The translations under genes and the position numbers were made by a program. The notes beneath the pieces were generated by a model, which was given only the letters and a program-made list of their open reading frames with translations, was not told where the DNA came from and did no database searches. Below are positions 7,874 to 17,553 of a stretch of DNA of 64,000 nucleotides, piece after piece. Source of the DNA: Lysobacterales bacterium (GTDB taxonomy: Bacteria > Pseudomonadota > Gammaproteobacteria > Xanthomonadales > SZUA-5); assembly GCA_022844165.1 (NCBI GenBank), contig JALHMH010000006.1:84167-148166 (forward strand), read 5' to 3'. Within the stretch, counting starts at the first letter, position 1, and each line of letters starts with the position of its first letter.

Positions 7874-9763
7874 ATGAGCGCTCGATATAACGCCGCCGAT
7901 ATTGAAGTCTTGCAGGGTTTGGAGCCGGTCAAGCGCCGCCCGGGCATGTACACGGACACTACGCGCCCGAATCATCTGGTGCAGGAAGTGGTTGACAACT
8001 CGGTCGACGAGGCGCTCAGTGGGCATGCAAAGAACATCGATGTGAAGGTGTATGCGGACGGCTCGATTGAGGTCACCGACGATGGCCGCGGCATGCCAGT
8101 GGATATTCACCCGGAGCACAAGGTGCCGGGTGTCGAGTTGATCATGTGCCGGCTCCACGCTGGCGGCAAATTTTCCAACAACAACTACAATTTCTCCGGT
8201 GGTTTGCACGGCGTAGGCGTTTCGGTGGTCAACGCATTGAGCGAGCGCGTCGATGTCACCATCAAACGCGACGGTCAGGAATATGCGATCGGCTTCGCCC
8301 ACGGCGATCCGTCGACGCCGCTGCGTGTGATCGGTTCGGTCGGCAAGAAAAATACCGGCACCCGAGTCCGCTTTTGGCCGGAGGCCAAATACTTCGATTC
8401 GCCGAAGTTGTCGATGCCACGCCTGCGCCACGTGTTGCGCGCCAAGGCCGTACTCTGTCCCGGGCTCACGGTCACGCTGTGGGATGAAGCCAGCAACGAA
8501 AGCGATCGCTGGTATTACGAAGACGGACTGAAGGACTATTTGAAGGCGCACTTAAGCGATCGCGACAACCTGCCGGCGGATTTGTTCACCGGCTCGGTGA
8601 ACAAAACCACCGAAGCCGCAGATTGGGCGCTGGCCTGGAGCGCCGACGGCGAAGTGGTGCAGGAGAGCTACGTCAATCTGATCCCCACCGCGCAGCACGG
8701 CACGCACGTCAACGGGCTGCGCACCGGCCTGACCGATGCGATCCGCGAGTTTTGCGAGTTCCGCAATCTGCTGCCGCGCGGCGTCAAGCTGGCGCCGGAA
8801 GATGTCTGGGAGCGGCTGATGTTCGTGCTGAGCTTCAAACAGCAAGATCCACAGTTCGCCGGACAAACCAAGGAGCGCCTGTCGTCGCGCGCCGCCGCGC
8901 CGTTTATGCAAAGCGCGATGCATGACGCCTTTAGTTTGTGGCTCAATCAACACACGGAATTGGGCGAGAAAATCGCCGCACTCGCGATCGAACGCGCCCA
9001 GGCGCGGCTCAAGACCGAAAAACAGGTGGTTCGCAAAAAAGTCACCACCGGCCCTGCACTGCCCGGCAAACTCGCCGACTGCGCATCGCAGGACTTAGGT
9101 CGCACTGAGCTGTTTATCGTCGAGGGCGATTCTGCCGGCGGCTCGGCCAAACAGGCACGCGATCGCGAGTACCAGGCGATCCTGCCGCTGCGCGGCAAAA
9201 TCTTGAACACCTGGGAGGTCGATCCAAGTTCGGTGTTGGCGTCCACCGAAGTCCATGACCTCGCGGTCGCGATTGGCCTCGATCCGGGCAAAGACGATCT
9301 CTCGGGACTGCGCTACGGCAAGATCATCATCCTGGCCGATGCCGATTCCGATGGTCTGCATATCGCGACCTTGCTCAGCGCGTTGTTCCAACGCCATTTT
9401 CGCACGTTGGTCAAAACCGGCCATGTGTTCGTGGCAATGCCACCGCTATTTCGCATCGACGCCGGCAAACACGTGTTTTATGCGCTCGACGAAAGCGAGC
9501 GCAGCGAGATCATCGAACGCATCGCGCGCGAAAAAATCAAAGGCGCCGTCAGCTGGATCCGCTTCAAAGGCCTGGGCGAAATGAACCCCAGCCAATTGCG
9601 CGAGACCACCATCCATCCGGATTCACGCCGGCTGGTGCAGCTCACGGTTGCGCCCGATGAAGACGATGGCACCAATCGGTTGCTCGATTTGCTGCTGGCC
9701 AAAAAACGCTCCGGCGAACGCCGCGAGTGGCTGGAGCAAAAGGGCGATCTGGCGGTGGTGTAA
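7874..9763 (+). CDS. parE: DNA topoisomerase IV subunit B
   Basis: This is the 629-residue ATPase subunit of topoisomerase IV, which decatenates replicated chromosomes together with ParC. The GHKL ATP-binding motifs are visible ([39 protein letters not shown]), as is the TOPRIM domain ([14 protein letters not shown], then [11 protein letters not shown]). Length is typical of ParE rather than GyrB, which usually carries an insert. The ATG at 7874 ([13 protein letters not shown]) fits the family start; an upstream TTG at 7856 is possible. It is divergent from the restriction operon across about 230 bp, which must hold both promoters. parC is not in the window. Confidence 0.97.
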   Translation: MSARYNAADIEVLQGLEPVKRRPGMYTDTTRPNHLVQEVVDNSVDEALSGHAKNIDVKVYADGSIEVTDDGRGMPVDIHPEHKVPGVELIMCRLHAGGKFSNNNYNFSGGLHGVGVSVVNALSERVDVTIKRDGQEYAIGFAHGDPSTPLRVIGSVGKKNTGTRVRFWPEAKYFDSPKLSMPRLRHVLRAKAVLCPGLTVTLWDEASNESDRWYYEDGLKDYLKAHLSDRDNLPADLFTGSVNKTTEAADWALAWSADGEVVQESYVNLIPTAQHGTHVNGLRTGLTDAIREFCEFRNLLPRGVKLAPEDVWERLMFVLSFKQQDPQFAGQTKERLSSRAAAPFMQSAMHDAFSLWLNQHTELGEKIAALAIERAQARLKTEKQVVRKKVTTGPALPGKLADCASQDLGRTELFIVEGDSAGGSAKQARDREYQAILPLRGKILNTWEVDPSSVLASTEVHDLAVAIGLDPGKDDLSGLRYGKIIILADADSDGLHIATLLSALFQRHFRTLVKTGHVFVAMPPLFRIDAGKHVFYALDESERSEIIERIAREKIKGAVSWIRFKGLGEMNPSQLRETTIHPDSRRLVQLTVAPDEDDGTNRLLDLLLAKKRSGERREWLEQKGDLAVV

Positions 9764-9782
9764 GTGCGTTTCTAACCGGACA

Positions 9783-9815
9783 AAGCCAACGATGCTCGGC
9801 AGTCTGAGACGAAGA
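9783..9815. repeat. Partial copy of dispersed repeat A
   Basis: This segment downstream of parE matches the AAGCCAACAATGCTCGGC...GTCTGAG part of repeat A seen in full at 34712, 34890, 37610 and (inverted) 45713. The copy is short and has diverged at a few positions. Confidence 0.6.
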
Positions 9816-9829
9816 GGACACTAAAACCG

Positions 9830-10282
9830 ATGTCGATACGCAATGCCAGGCACAGCGATTTGCCCGCCATCGTGCGCATGCTCGCGGACGATGCGCTGGG
9901 CGCTACTCGCGAGGCGCCCAGCGAGCCGCTCGCCGACAGTTACTTGAGCGCGTTTGCGGCCATCGAGCGCGATCCGAACATCGAGTTGGTCGTGATCGAT
10001 CTGGGCGAAGGTCCGATTGCGGTTCTGCAATTGACGCTCACCCCGCATATCACGCATCGCGGCGGCTGGCGAGCAACCATTGAAGGCGTTCGCGTCGATG
10101 CTCGAAATCAAGGCCGAGGCGTAGGACACCAATTGCTGCGTTGGGCGATCGAGCGTGCGCGCGAGCGCGGCTGCCATCAGGTGCAACTGACCACCGACAA
10201 ACAACGGGTGGATGCGCAGCGCTTTTATCTGTCGCTCGGTTTTGTGACCTCTCATGAAGGGATGAAGCTCAAGCTTTGTTAG
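9830..10282 (+). CDS. GNAT family N-acetyltransferase
   Basis: This 150-residue protein has a full GNAT fold. The acetyl-CoA binding loop is GVRVDARNQGRGVGHQLL (Q/RxxGxG type, around residues 85-102), followed by the C-terminal element VQLTTDKQRVDAQRFYLSLGF. It transfers an acetyl group from acetyl-CoA to an amine; the substrate cannot be read from sequence. It is preceded by a 66-bp gap containing a degenerate repeat and converges with the DUF6498 gene 21 bp away. Confidence 0.9.
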   Translation: MSIRNARHSDLPAIVRMLADDALGATREAPSEPLADSYLSAFAAIERDPNIELVVIDLGEGPIAVLQLTLTPHITHRGGWRATIEGVRVDARNQGRGVGHQLLRWAIERARERGCHQVQLTTDKQRVDAQRFYLSLGFVTSHEGMKLKLC

Positions 10283-10303
10283 CTCGGACGATCGTTGGCG
10301 TCG

Positions 10304-10954
10304 TCAGCCTGGTTTCTTATCCCGACCGGACTGCGCGACCAGATACTGCTCGATCGCATGGCCCGCCAGATCTGTCAGCGTCTTCAAAGCGCCGATCACC
10401 AAGGTCATCATTCCTGCCTGCGCGCCCGCGGCAGACGCACAAACGAGCAGGATGCCCATCGGGAAGACGCGCGCATAGGGCGCGAACATCATCACGCCCA
10501 GATTGGGGCGCCCGCGCGCGTCGATCGTCACTTCGTCGCGGTGCGCCTGCCATTGCGCGATCAGCAACGCTACGCAGCACACCAACAGTGGCAGGAATTC
10601 GTCCGTGCGCGGCACCGCCATCAACAGGGCGATCACAAAGAACAGGTGGAACACGCCGTAATGCAGCGCAAAGAACCAGGCCGTCGATCGTTTGCCCGCT
10701 TCAGTCTCCGGCACGCGTTTGCCATTGCTGGTCAGTCCCTTGGTCGAGAACTGACGAAGCAGCAACATGCGCCGTACATTGAACGCGCCGATGACCACAC
10801 TTTGAAACCAGAACGGCCAGACCAGCGCGCCGATCGACCAGTCGTTCCAAAGCGCCAGCGCCACACTCAGCGCATTGGCTGCGATCAGCCCCCAATAAGT
10901 CGTTTTCATCGGCGGCCCCAAATCCGCCGCAGCCGCACTCTCGCGCACTGACAT
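10304..10954 (-). CDS. DUF6498 integral membrane protein
   Basis: This 216-residue protein has four to five hydrophobic helices (for example YWGLIAANALSVALALW, VFHLFFVIALLMAV, LPLLVCCVALLIA and PMGILLVCASAAG). The block WPFWFQSVVIGAFNVRRML is typical of DUF6498 proteins. Function is unknown. The start at 10954 (MSVRESAA) was chosen among several ATGs; 10909 (MKTTYWG) would still keep the first helix. Upstream lies the palindromic element at 10985-11113, so its promoter may lie within or beyond that repeat. Confidence 0.75.
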   Translation of the reverse strand: MSVRESAAAADLGPPMKTTYWGLIAANALSVALALWNDWSIGALVWPFWFQSVVIGAFNVRRMLLLRQFSTKGLTSNGKRVPETEAGKRSTAWFFALHYGVFHLFFVIALLMAVPRTDEFLPLLVCCVALLIAQWQAHRDEVTIDARGRPNLGVMMFAPYARVFPMGILLVCASAAGAQAGMMTLVIGALKTLTDLAGHAIEQYLVAQSGRDKKPG

Positions 10955-10984
10955 TGGCTCGCCGTTTTGCATTTTCTGGGTCGC

Positions 10985-11113
10985 TAGTGTGGTGTCCCAA
11001 AAATAACTGGAATTATGTCCGCGTCTTTCGACCCCTTGCGGCGACGAGAAGCAACGCTGCAAGGGGTCGAAAGACGCGGAAATAGTTCAAGGTAATTACG
11101 GAACACCACATTA
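10985..11113. repeat. 129-bp MITE/REPIN-like palindromic element
   Basis: The outer ends form a 14-bp inverted repeat with two mismatches (TAGTGTGGTGTCCC at 10985-10998 against 11100-11113). Inside are perfect 22-bp arms at 11018-11039 and 11059-11080, with a 19-nt loop. The intermediate 21 nt on each side are also clearly related. The whole element is therefore two inverted copies of a unit of about 55 nt, as in REPINs and small non-autonomous transposons. No transposase is present nearby. Confidence 0.85.
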
Positions 11114-11155
11114 GCATTGCACAAGGCGGCTCGCACGCGCTCACGCTCGGCCCGG

Positions 11156-11296
11156 GTCTTGGTCCGGTTGTTTATCGCGCTGCACAACATCGAACTTCGG
11201 TTCGATGACGCCGATGCGACGCAGACGATGCTGCAACTGGCCGCAGGTCAACTCGACGAAGCTGCGTTCGCGGGATGGCTGCGCGAGAAGGCGTTT
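11156..11296 (+). pseudogene. C-terminal remnant of a Doc/death-on-curing (Fic-fold) toxin
   Basis: The translated stretch of about 47 residues reads LFIALHNIELRFDDADAT, then MLQLAAGQLDEAAFAGWLRE. This matches the last third of Doc-family toxins (an F.xLNG..L.....EA...ML.LA.G.LDE...A.WIR pattern). The HxFxDANKR catalytic region and any antitoxin are missing, and the frame continues into unrelated sequence, so this is debris. It lies just downstream of the palindromic element, which suggests that region was rearranged. The rest of 11297-11476 shows no gene. Confidence 0.55.
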
Positions 11297-11476
11297 TGCC
11301 GCCCGCGCCGATGCCTGCCATCCACGGACACGGCGGAGCCACGAACCAAGGCTGACATCCAGCCTTGTCATTCTGGACACAATCGTCAGAAAAACATGTC
11401 CTGGATGGCAAATGCGGATGCCGCAGGAAGGCGGCGGAACCAGACTGTTGGCACCGACTCAGCGGGAGATATCGCC

Positions 11477-12451
11477 ATGAAAACAGATGCCATGCGCCTG
11501 GCAGACGCCACATCCGGACCATTTAAGGTCGCCTCACTGACGATCGATGCCAACAGCGACGCCATGACCGGGACCGTGCATTGGGACCCCGCGCGTTCGA
11601 TTTGGAACGGCAGCATGCTGATCGTGACGCTGTTCGTTGCACCTTTCTACGTGACGTGGGGGGCTGTTGGCGTGTTCGCCGTGTTGTTGCTGGCCACCAT
11701 GTGCAGCGGGCATTCGGTTGGCTTCCACCGGCGTCTGATCCATCGGAGTTTCCAATGTCGAAAATGGGTCGAGCGGGTGTTGGTGTGGTCCGGGACGCTG
11801 GTTGGCATGCAAGGGCCGTTCTGGGTCATTCACTCGCACGACCTGCGTGATTGGGCACAGCGCCAGTCCGATTGTCATCCTTATCTGCGCCACGGACGTG
11901 GGCTCTTGATCGATGCGATCTGGAGTCTGCATTGCCGTCTGCAACTCGCGAATCCGCCGGCCTTCGATCCAGGACCCGGAATTGGCGACGATCCGTTTTA
12001 TCGCTTTCTTCAGCGCTACTGGATGCTGCAGCAACTGCCGATCGCTTTATTGCTATACGCCATCGGCGGTTTGCCGTGGCTGTTCTGGGGTGTTGGCGTA
12101 CGCGTTTGCGTTGGCGTGTCGATGCACTGGTTCGTAGGTTATCTGTGCCACAGTCATGGTCCGCAGGACTGGCTGGTCGACGATGGCGCGGTGCAGGCAC
12201 ACAATGTTCCGTGGGCGGCGATTCCCTCCATGGGCGAGAGCTGGCACAACAACCATCATGCCTTCCCGGCATCGGCCCGGCATGGCTTGTATCCCGGCCA
12301 AAGCGACATCGGTTTTCGCTTTGTCCAATGGCTTGAGAGGATCGGCCTCGTCTGGGCGGTTCAGGTGCCGCAAAACCTGCCGCCGCGACCGGGCATCAGC
12401 CCGGTGCGCGAGCAGCCAGAGCGAGATCTGCTGAGCGACTTCGCGCCATGA
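11477..12451 (+). CDS. Fatty acid (acyl-CoA-type) desaturase
   Basis: This 324-residue membrane desaturase carries histidine motifs of the di-iron family: GHSVGFHRRLIHRSF, HSHDLRDWAQ, and the third box ESWHNNHHAFP. Hydrophobic spans flank the boxes (for example MLIVTLFVAPFYVTWGAVGV). Such enzymes insert a double bond into acyl chains using O2. The second box reads HSHDLRDW where related enzymes usually have HRxHH-like spacing, so the substrate may differ. GGGAG lies about 8 nt before the ATG at 11477. The stop overlaps the ATG of a truncated flavoprotein gene, so the two once formed an operon. Confidence 0.85.
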   Translation: MKTDAMRLADATSGPFKVASLTIDANSDAMTGTVHWDPARSIWNGSMLIVTLFVAPFYVTWGAVGVFAVLLLATMCSGHSVGFHRRLIHRSFQCRKWVERVLVWSGTLVGMQGPFWVIHSHDLRDWAQRQSDCHPYLRHGRGLLIDAIWSLHCRLQLANPPAFDPGPGIGDDPFYRFLQRYWMLQQLPIALLLYAIGGLPWLFWGVGVRVCVGVSMHWFVGYLCHSHGPQDWLVDDGAVQAHNVPWAAIPSMGESWHNNHHAFPASARHGLYPGQSDIGFRFVQWLERIGLVWAVQVPQNLPPRPGISPVREQPERDLLSDFAP

Positions 12452-12640
12452 ATGTTGCGATCGTTGGCTATGGCATTGGCGGTGCGACACTGGCCGGCCT
12501 GCTCGGCGCGGCCGGCCATCATGTCCGGTGTTTCGAGCGCTATTCCCGAGGGGATGGCGCTGGCGCTATCGACATCCAGCTCGGCGCTCCATGCGCTCGC
12601 CAACGAGATCATATCGGCCGTGACCAACGAGCCAGCCAAC
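12448..12640 (+). pseudogene. Truncated FAD-dependent monooxygenase/oxidoreductase gene
   Basis: The first 31 codons encode a classical Rossmann FAD-binding start (MNVAIVGYGIGGATLAG, ending in RCFER). The homologous reading then passes AGAIDIQ and shifts by one nucleotide near 12583 to SSALHALANE. After about 12630 homology stops where the convergent HNH gene begins. The gene is therefore frameshifted and lost at least 80% of its length. Its start overlaps the desaturase stop (ATGA), so the intact gene was probably a partner of the desaturase. Confidence 0.7.
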
Positions 12641-13360
12641 TCAAGCGTTCAACCACTCGAAAAGTTCGCGAAACGGCGATTCGTTTTTGCCAGGCCCGAC
12701 CAGGAAATAGCTGGACACATCGGGCTGCAGTGCGGTCTCAGACCAGTCGCTCATTCGCTGCCGAACTTCGGCCTTATCGATTTGCCCCGACTGCGCCCTC
12801 GCCAGCGTATCGGCAGCCGACGTCTTGAGTTGTTTCATTTGCGAGCGCCGACGCGCGGCGAGATCGTCGCGACCCAGTTTCACCACCTGTAGCGTCGATA
12901 TTGCGCGACGATTGAGCGCGCCCGTCGCGACGTCGAAACGGGCGGTCAGCAGTCCAACATCGTCGATGTAAAAGAAATCCCAAACGGGGTCGTCGACGGG
13001 GTTGATGAGTTGCTCGGCGCCATCAGGAAACTGGTCTTTCTTGTAGGTCGAGTTGCAAATCGAGCACGCCCAAAGGTAGTTCTCCCAGGCCATAGACAAC
13101 TGTGGGAACGTCGACTTCGGCCGGTAGTGTTCGACATGGGAGGACTCGTTGCTGCTGCACCACATACAGTTGCCGCCAGAGCCAGCCATCGCGCGCAGCG
13201 CGTCGACGACAACCTTGAACCACTGAGCGCTTCTCGCGTTCTCGAACTGACGTTTGGCTTCAGCTTTAGCGTCGGCGCTCTCCGATATCTCAAGTGTCTT
13301 GTCCGCCAGCGTCTGAGCAGTGCGCGCTGGCAGGGCAGGTCTGGGGCCGCAAGGTCGCAC
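12641..13360 (-). CDS. HNH endonuclease, PtuB-like component of a Septu-type defence pair
   Basis: This 239-residue protein has an HNH nuclease core: CMWCSS (Cys65, Cys68), HVEHYRPK (residues 75-82) and YLWACSICNS (Cys99, Cys102), that is, two zinc-binding CxxC pairs around the HxxxH catalytic strand. This matches the PtuB/TIGR02646-like class. It starts with GTG at 13360, four nucleotides after the ATPase stop, with AAGG upstream, so it is co-translated with the ATPase. In Septu systems the HNH protein cleaves DNA when released or activated by the PtuA ATPase. Assignment to Septu rests on the gene pair and order, not on a search. Confidence 0.82.
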   Translation of the reverse strand: MRPCGPRPALPARTAQTLADKTLEISESADAKAEAKRQFENARSAQWFKVVVDALRAMAGSGGNCMWCSSNESSHVEHYRPKSTFPQLSMAWENYLWACSICNSTYKKDQFPDGAEQLINPVDDPVWDFFYIDDVGLLTARFDVATGALNRRAISTLQVVKLGRDDLAARRRSQMKQLKTSAADTLARAQSGQIDKAEVRQRMSDWSETALQPDVSSYFLVGPGKNESPFRELFEWLNA

Positions 13361-13364
13361 GGTT

Positions 13365-14717
13365 TCAGCCTTGCGCTTTCGAGTCTTCGAAATCGAACTG
13401 GTGGCCGATCATCGACTTCAGCTCTGCGTAATCGGTAGCTTCAACCTCGCTCAAGGCGACGGCGCGGCGTTTCGCATCCAAAAACTGGTAGCGCTCGATG
13501 CGCTCAACCGCCGGAATCGAGCGTGTGGTCCCGAGTCCGAACGCAGCGCCAAGCAAAGTCGATTCGGCTTTGCCCATGCGTATCTGCTCGACTTCCTCGC
13601 GGCTCAGTTTGCGCGGCACATTGGGCATTTCATCGGGCATCGGCAGAACGAACAGACCGTCGATGTCCGCGTTCTGCGCAATCAGCGGGCTATGTGTTGT
13701 GACGATGAACTGCAATCTCGGAAAGTGCTTTGTCAGCCAGACGGGAAGCTCGCGTTGCCAGGTGGGATGCAGGTGCGCTTCGATCTCGTCGATCAGCACA
13801 ACGCCGGGACGATTGATGATCGGCGTCGCCGAGTCCGGGTCGAACAAATCGGGTCCGAAACAATCCTTGAGGTGACGCAGCAAATCGAGCACCAGCGCGA
13901 TCACACTTCGACAACCGTCGCTCATGTCATCAAGAGTTATCCGCAATCCTTCGCGCTTTACGAAAACCTGTTCAGATGTAATGTCTTCGATCACGAAACC
14001 GGCTGGCAGGAGCCCGTCGCTCAGCAGCGTTTTCACCTGTTCAAGAAATCGACTTGCTGGCGAGTCAGGCCCTTGCTCAAGCATTTGAAACTGATGCTTG
14101 CGCAACCATTCCTCGGCTTCGGTGAGCGAAGCATCCTCGCGGAACAACGTGAGATGACGTCGCAACGCACCAGGCGCTACCGAATCGCGAGCGGCGTCCG
14201 GAGAGCTTCCGCTTAGGCGTCGCCAGGGGCCGTAGCCGCAGCAAAACCAGCCTCGAGCGTTTGGATCCCTGGGAGCAGGCGGATCCGCCCCGAAATCCAT
14301 TACCAGCTTTTGGTCATCACCGTCTGGGCGACGATGGATCTGAACATCTACAAAGCTCGGGACAACGCCGTCAAATCGGAACCAACCAACGCTCAATGAG
14401 AGCGACGACAACCTAGTTTCAGTCGGCGTCGCATCCCGGTAGACATCGTTGTCCACATCAACGACGAGATCCACGCTGGCCACTCCGAGACCAGATCCGT
14501 GACGCATCCAGCCACCCGGGTGCCGCAAAGCTGCGAAACCCTGGCGCGAGCCCATGATGGCCAAGGCAATGAGCTTTAGCACCGTCGACTTGCCGGAGGC
14601 ATTCCCTCCAACGAGAACGGTCCAGCCTGCCAGACCGTTCTTATCGTCCTGCCGAAAATCGAACTCGGCCTCCCTGAAACCCTTGATGTTCTCGATTCGC
14701 AGGCGCCGAACGTACAC
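13365..14717 (-). CDS. AAA/SMC-like ATPase, PtuA-like component of a Septu-type defence pair
   Basis: This 450-residue protein begins MYVRRLRIENIKGFREAEF, then has a Walker A motif GGNASGKST at residues 37-45, a signature-like LDDMSDGCRSVIALVLDLL, a Walker B segment VVLIDEIEAHLHPTWQ and an H-loop FIVTTHSPLIAQ. This is the AAA_21/OLD-like ABC ATPase layout used by PtuA, retron Ec78-type PtuA and related defence ATPases. No reverse transcriptase or ncRNA is adjacent, so a plain Septu-like two-gene system fits best. It starts 9 nt from the icd stop, which places the insertion edge very close to icd. Confidence 0.85.
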   Translation of the reverse strand: MYVRRLRIENIKGFREAEFDFRQDDKNGLAGWTVLVGGNASGKSTVLKLIALAIMGSRQGFAALRHPGGWMRHGSGLGVASVDLVVDVDNDVYRDATPTETRLSSLSLSVGWFRFDGVVPSFVDVQIHRRPDGDDQKLVMDFGADPPAPRDPNARGWFCCGYGPWRRLSGSSPDAARDSVAPGALRRHLTLFREDASLTEAEEWLRKHQFQMLEQGPDSPASRFLEQVKTLLSDGLLPAGFVIEDITSEQVFVKREGLRITLDDMSDGCRSVIALVLDLLRHLKDCFGPDLFDPDSATPIINRPGVVLIDEIEAHLHPTWQRELPVWLTKHFPRLQFIVTTHSPLIAQNADIDGLFVLPMPDEMPNVPRKLSREEVEQIRMGKAESTLLGAAFGLGTTRSIPAVERIERYQFLDAKRRAVALSEVEATDYAELKSMIGHQFDFEDSKAQG

Positions 14718-14725
14718 GACCTATC

Positions 14726-16027
<1,302 letters not shown>

Positions 16028-16162
16028 CGTCGTACTCCTGGCCAAGAAAAGTTGGTGCGCCGGAATATAGCGCGCCTTGAGCTCTGCTCGGCCTGTCGTC
16101 ACTCTTCCAATTCACGACATCGCCCATACTTAGTGGCTTGACCAGCGCCGCGAGACCCTCCG

Positions 16163-17533
16163 TTGAGTTCTCCCACTTCTTCCAGCACCGCGCCGATCGG
16201 CGGTCGCACCGAATTGATCGCTTATCTCGCCGATGGCGTTCGACCAGCCAACGAATGGAAGATCGGCACCGAACATGAAAAGTTCGGATTCCGGCTCGAC
16301 GACCTGCGTCCGCCCAGCTACGAAGGCGAGCGTGGTATCGGCGTCCTGTTGGAACAAATGGCGCAGCGTTTCGGCTGGCAACGCGCCTACGACGGTGAAC
16401 ATCTGATCGCCCTGAAGCGCCCCGACGGCAGTTCCGTTACGCTGGAGCCGGCAGGTCAGCTGGAATTGTCCGGCGCGCAATTGTCCAATTTGCACCAAAC
16501 CTGTTGCGAAGTTGAGGGTCATCTGCGCGAAGTGCAGGATGTAGCGAAGGACCTGCAGCTCGGATTTCTGGGCATGGGTTTTCAGCCCAAGTGGCGACGC
16601 GAGGACATGCCATGGATGCCCAAGGGCCGCTACAAGCTGATGCGCGCCTATATGCCGACGCGCGGCCAGCTGGGGCTCGACATGATGACGCGAACCTGCA
16701 CAGTGCAGGTCAATCTGGATGTGGCATCCGAAGCAGACATGGTCAAGAAGTTTCGCGTGTCGTTGGCGTTACAGGCGATCGCGACTGCGCTCTTCGCGGA
16801 TTCGCCGTTTACCCATGGCATGCCGAACGGATTCCAGAGCTACCGCTCACACGTCTGGACCGACACCGATCCGGATCGCACCGGGCTGCTCGATTTTGTC
16901 TTCGAAGACGGCTTCGGTTACGAGCGTTACGTCGATTACATCCTGGATGTGCCGATGTACTTTGTGTATCGCAACGGCCAGTACCTGGATGCCACCGGGC
17001 AGAGCTTTCGCGATTTTCTCGCGGGCAGATTGCCGGTTCTGCCGGGGCAATTGCCAAATCGGGACGACTTTGCGGACCACCTGACCACGGCATTCCCCGA
17101 AGTTCGCCTGAAACGCTACCTGGAAATGCGCGGTGCCGACAGCGGACCCTGGAATCGTATTTGTGCGCTATCGGCGCTGTGGGTGGGTCTGTTGTACGAC
17201 GCGACCGCGCTCGATGCGGCGTGGGATCTTTGCAAAAACTGGACATTGGCCGAACGCCACGCACTGCGCGACGGTGTACCGCGCGACGGTTTTGCGCTGC
17301 CATTTCGCGAAGGCACCGTGCTGGATGTGGCGCGCGAAGTGCTGGCGATTTCCGCCGAAGGACTGCGCCGCCGTGCGCTGCTCAACCGCAACGGTGCGGA
17401 CGAGCGCATCTACCTGGATGCGCTGGTCGAGTTCGTCAGTGCCGGACAATCGCCGGCGAGTCGCAAGCTGGAGCTGTTCCACGGACGCTGGGGCGGCAAC
17501 ATCGATCCGGTGTTCACAGAGTTTGCGTATTAG
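16163..17533 (+). CDS. gshA: Glutamate-cysteine ligase (plant/alphaproteobacterial type)
   Basis: This 456-residue enzyme catalyses the first step of glutathione synthesis, ATP-dependent joining of glutamate and cysteine. The family landmarks are KIGTEHEKFGF near the N-terminus, EPAGQLELSGA, GFQPKW, MPKGRYKLMRAYMPTRG and TCTVQVNLD. This is the class found in plants, alphaproteobacteria and xanthomonads, unrelated in sequence to E. coli GshA. The start is a TTG at 16163; no in-frame ATG gives the usual length. It converges with the PLP-enzyme gene, so sulfur metabolism is clustered here. Confidence 0.94.
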   Translation: MSSPTSSSTAPIGGRTELIAYLADGVRPANEWKIGTEHEKFGFRLDDLRPPSYEGERGIGVLLEQMAQRFGWQRAYDGEHLIALKRPDGSSVTLEPAGQLELSGAQLSNLHQTCCEVEGHLREVQDVAKDLQLGFLGMGFQPKWRREDMPWMPKGRYKLMRAYMPTRGQLGLDMMTRTCTVQVNLDVASEADMVKKFRVSLALQAIATALFADSPFTHGMPNGFQSYRSHVWTDTDPDRTGLLDFVFEDGFGYERYVDYILDVPMYFVYRNGQYLDATGQSFRDFLAGRLPVLPGQLPNRDDFADHLTTAFPEVRLKRYLEMRGADSGPWNRICALSALWVGLLYDATALDAAWDLCKNWTLAERHALRDGVPRDGFALPFREGTVLDVAREVLAISAEGLRRRALLNRNGADERIYLDALVEFVSAGQSPASRKLELFHGRWGGNIDPVFTEFAY

Positions 17534-17553
17534 CAGCAGCACCGATCGCGCGA

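Noticed and set aside
13365..14717. Retron-type system
   Set aside because: The ATPase-HNH pair resembles retron Ec78 accessories, but no reverse transcriptase or msr/msd-like sequence is adjacent.
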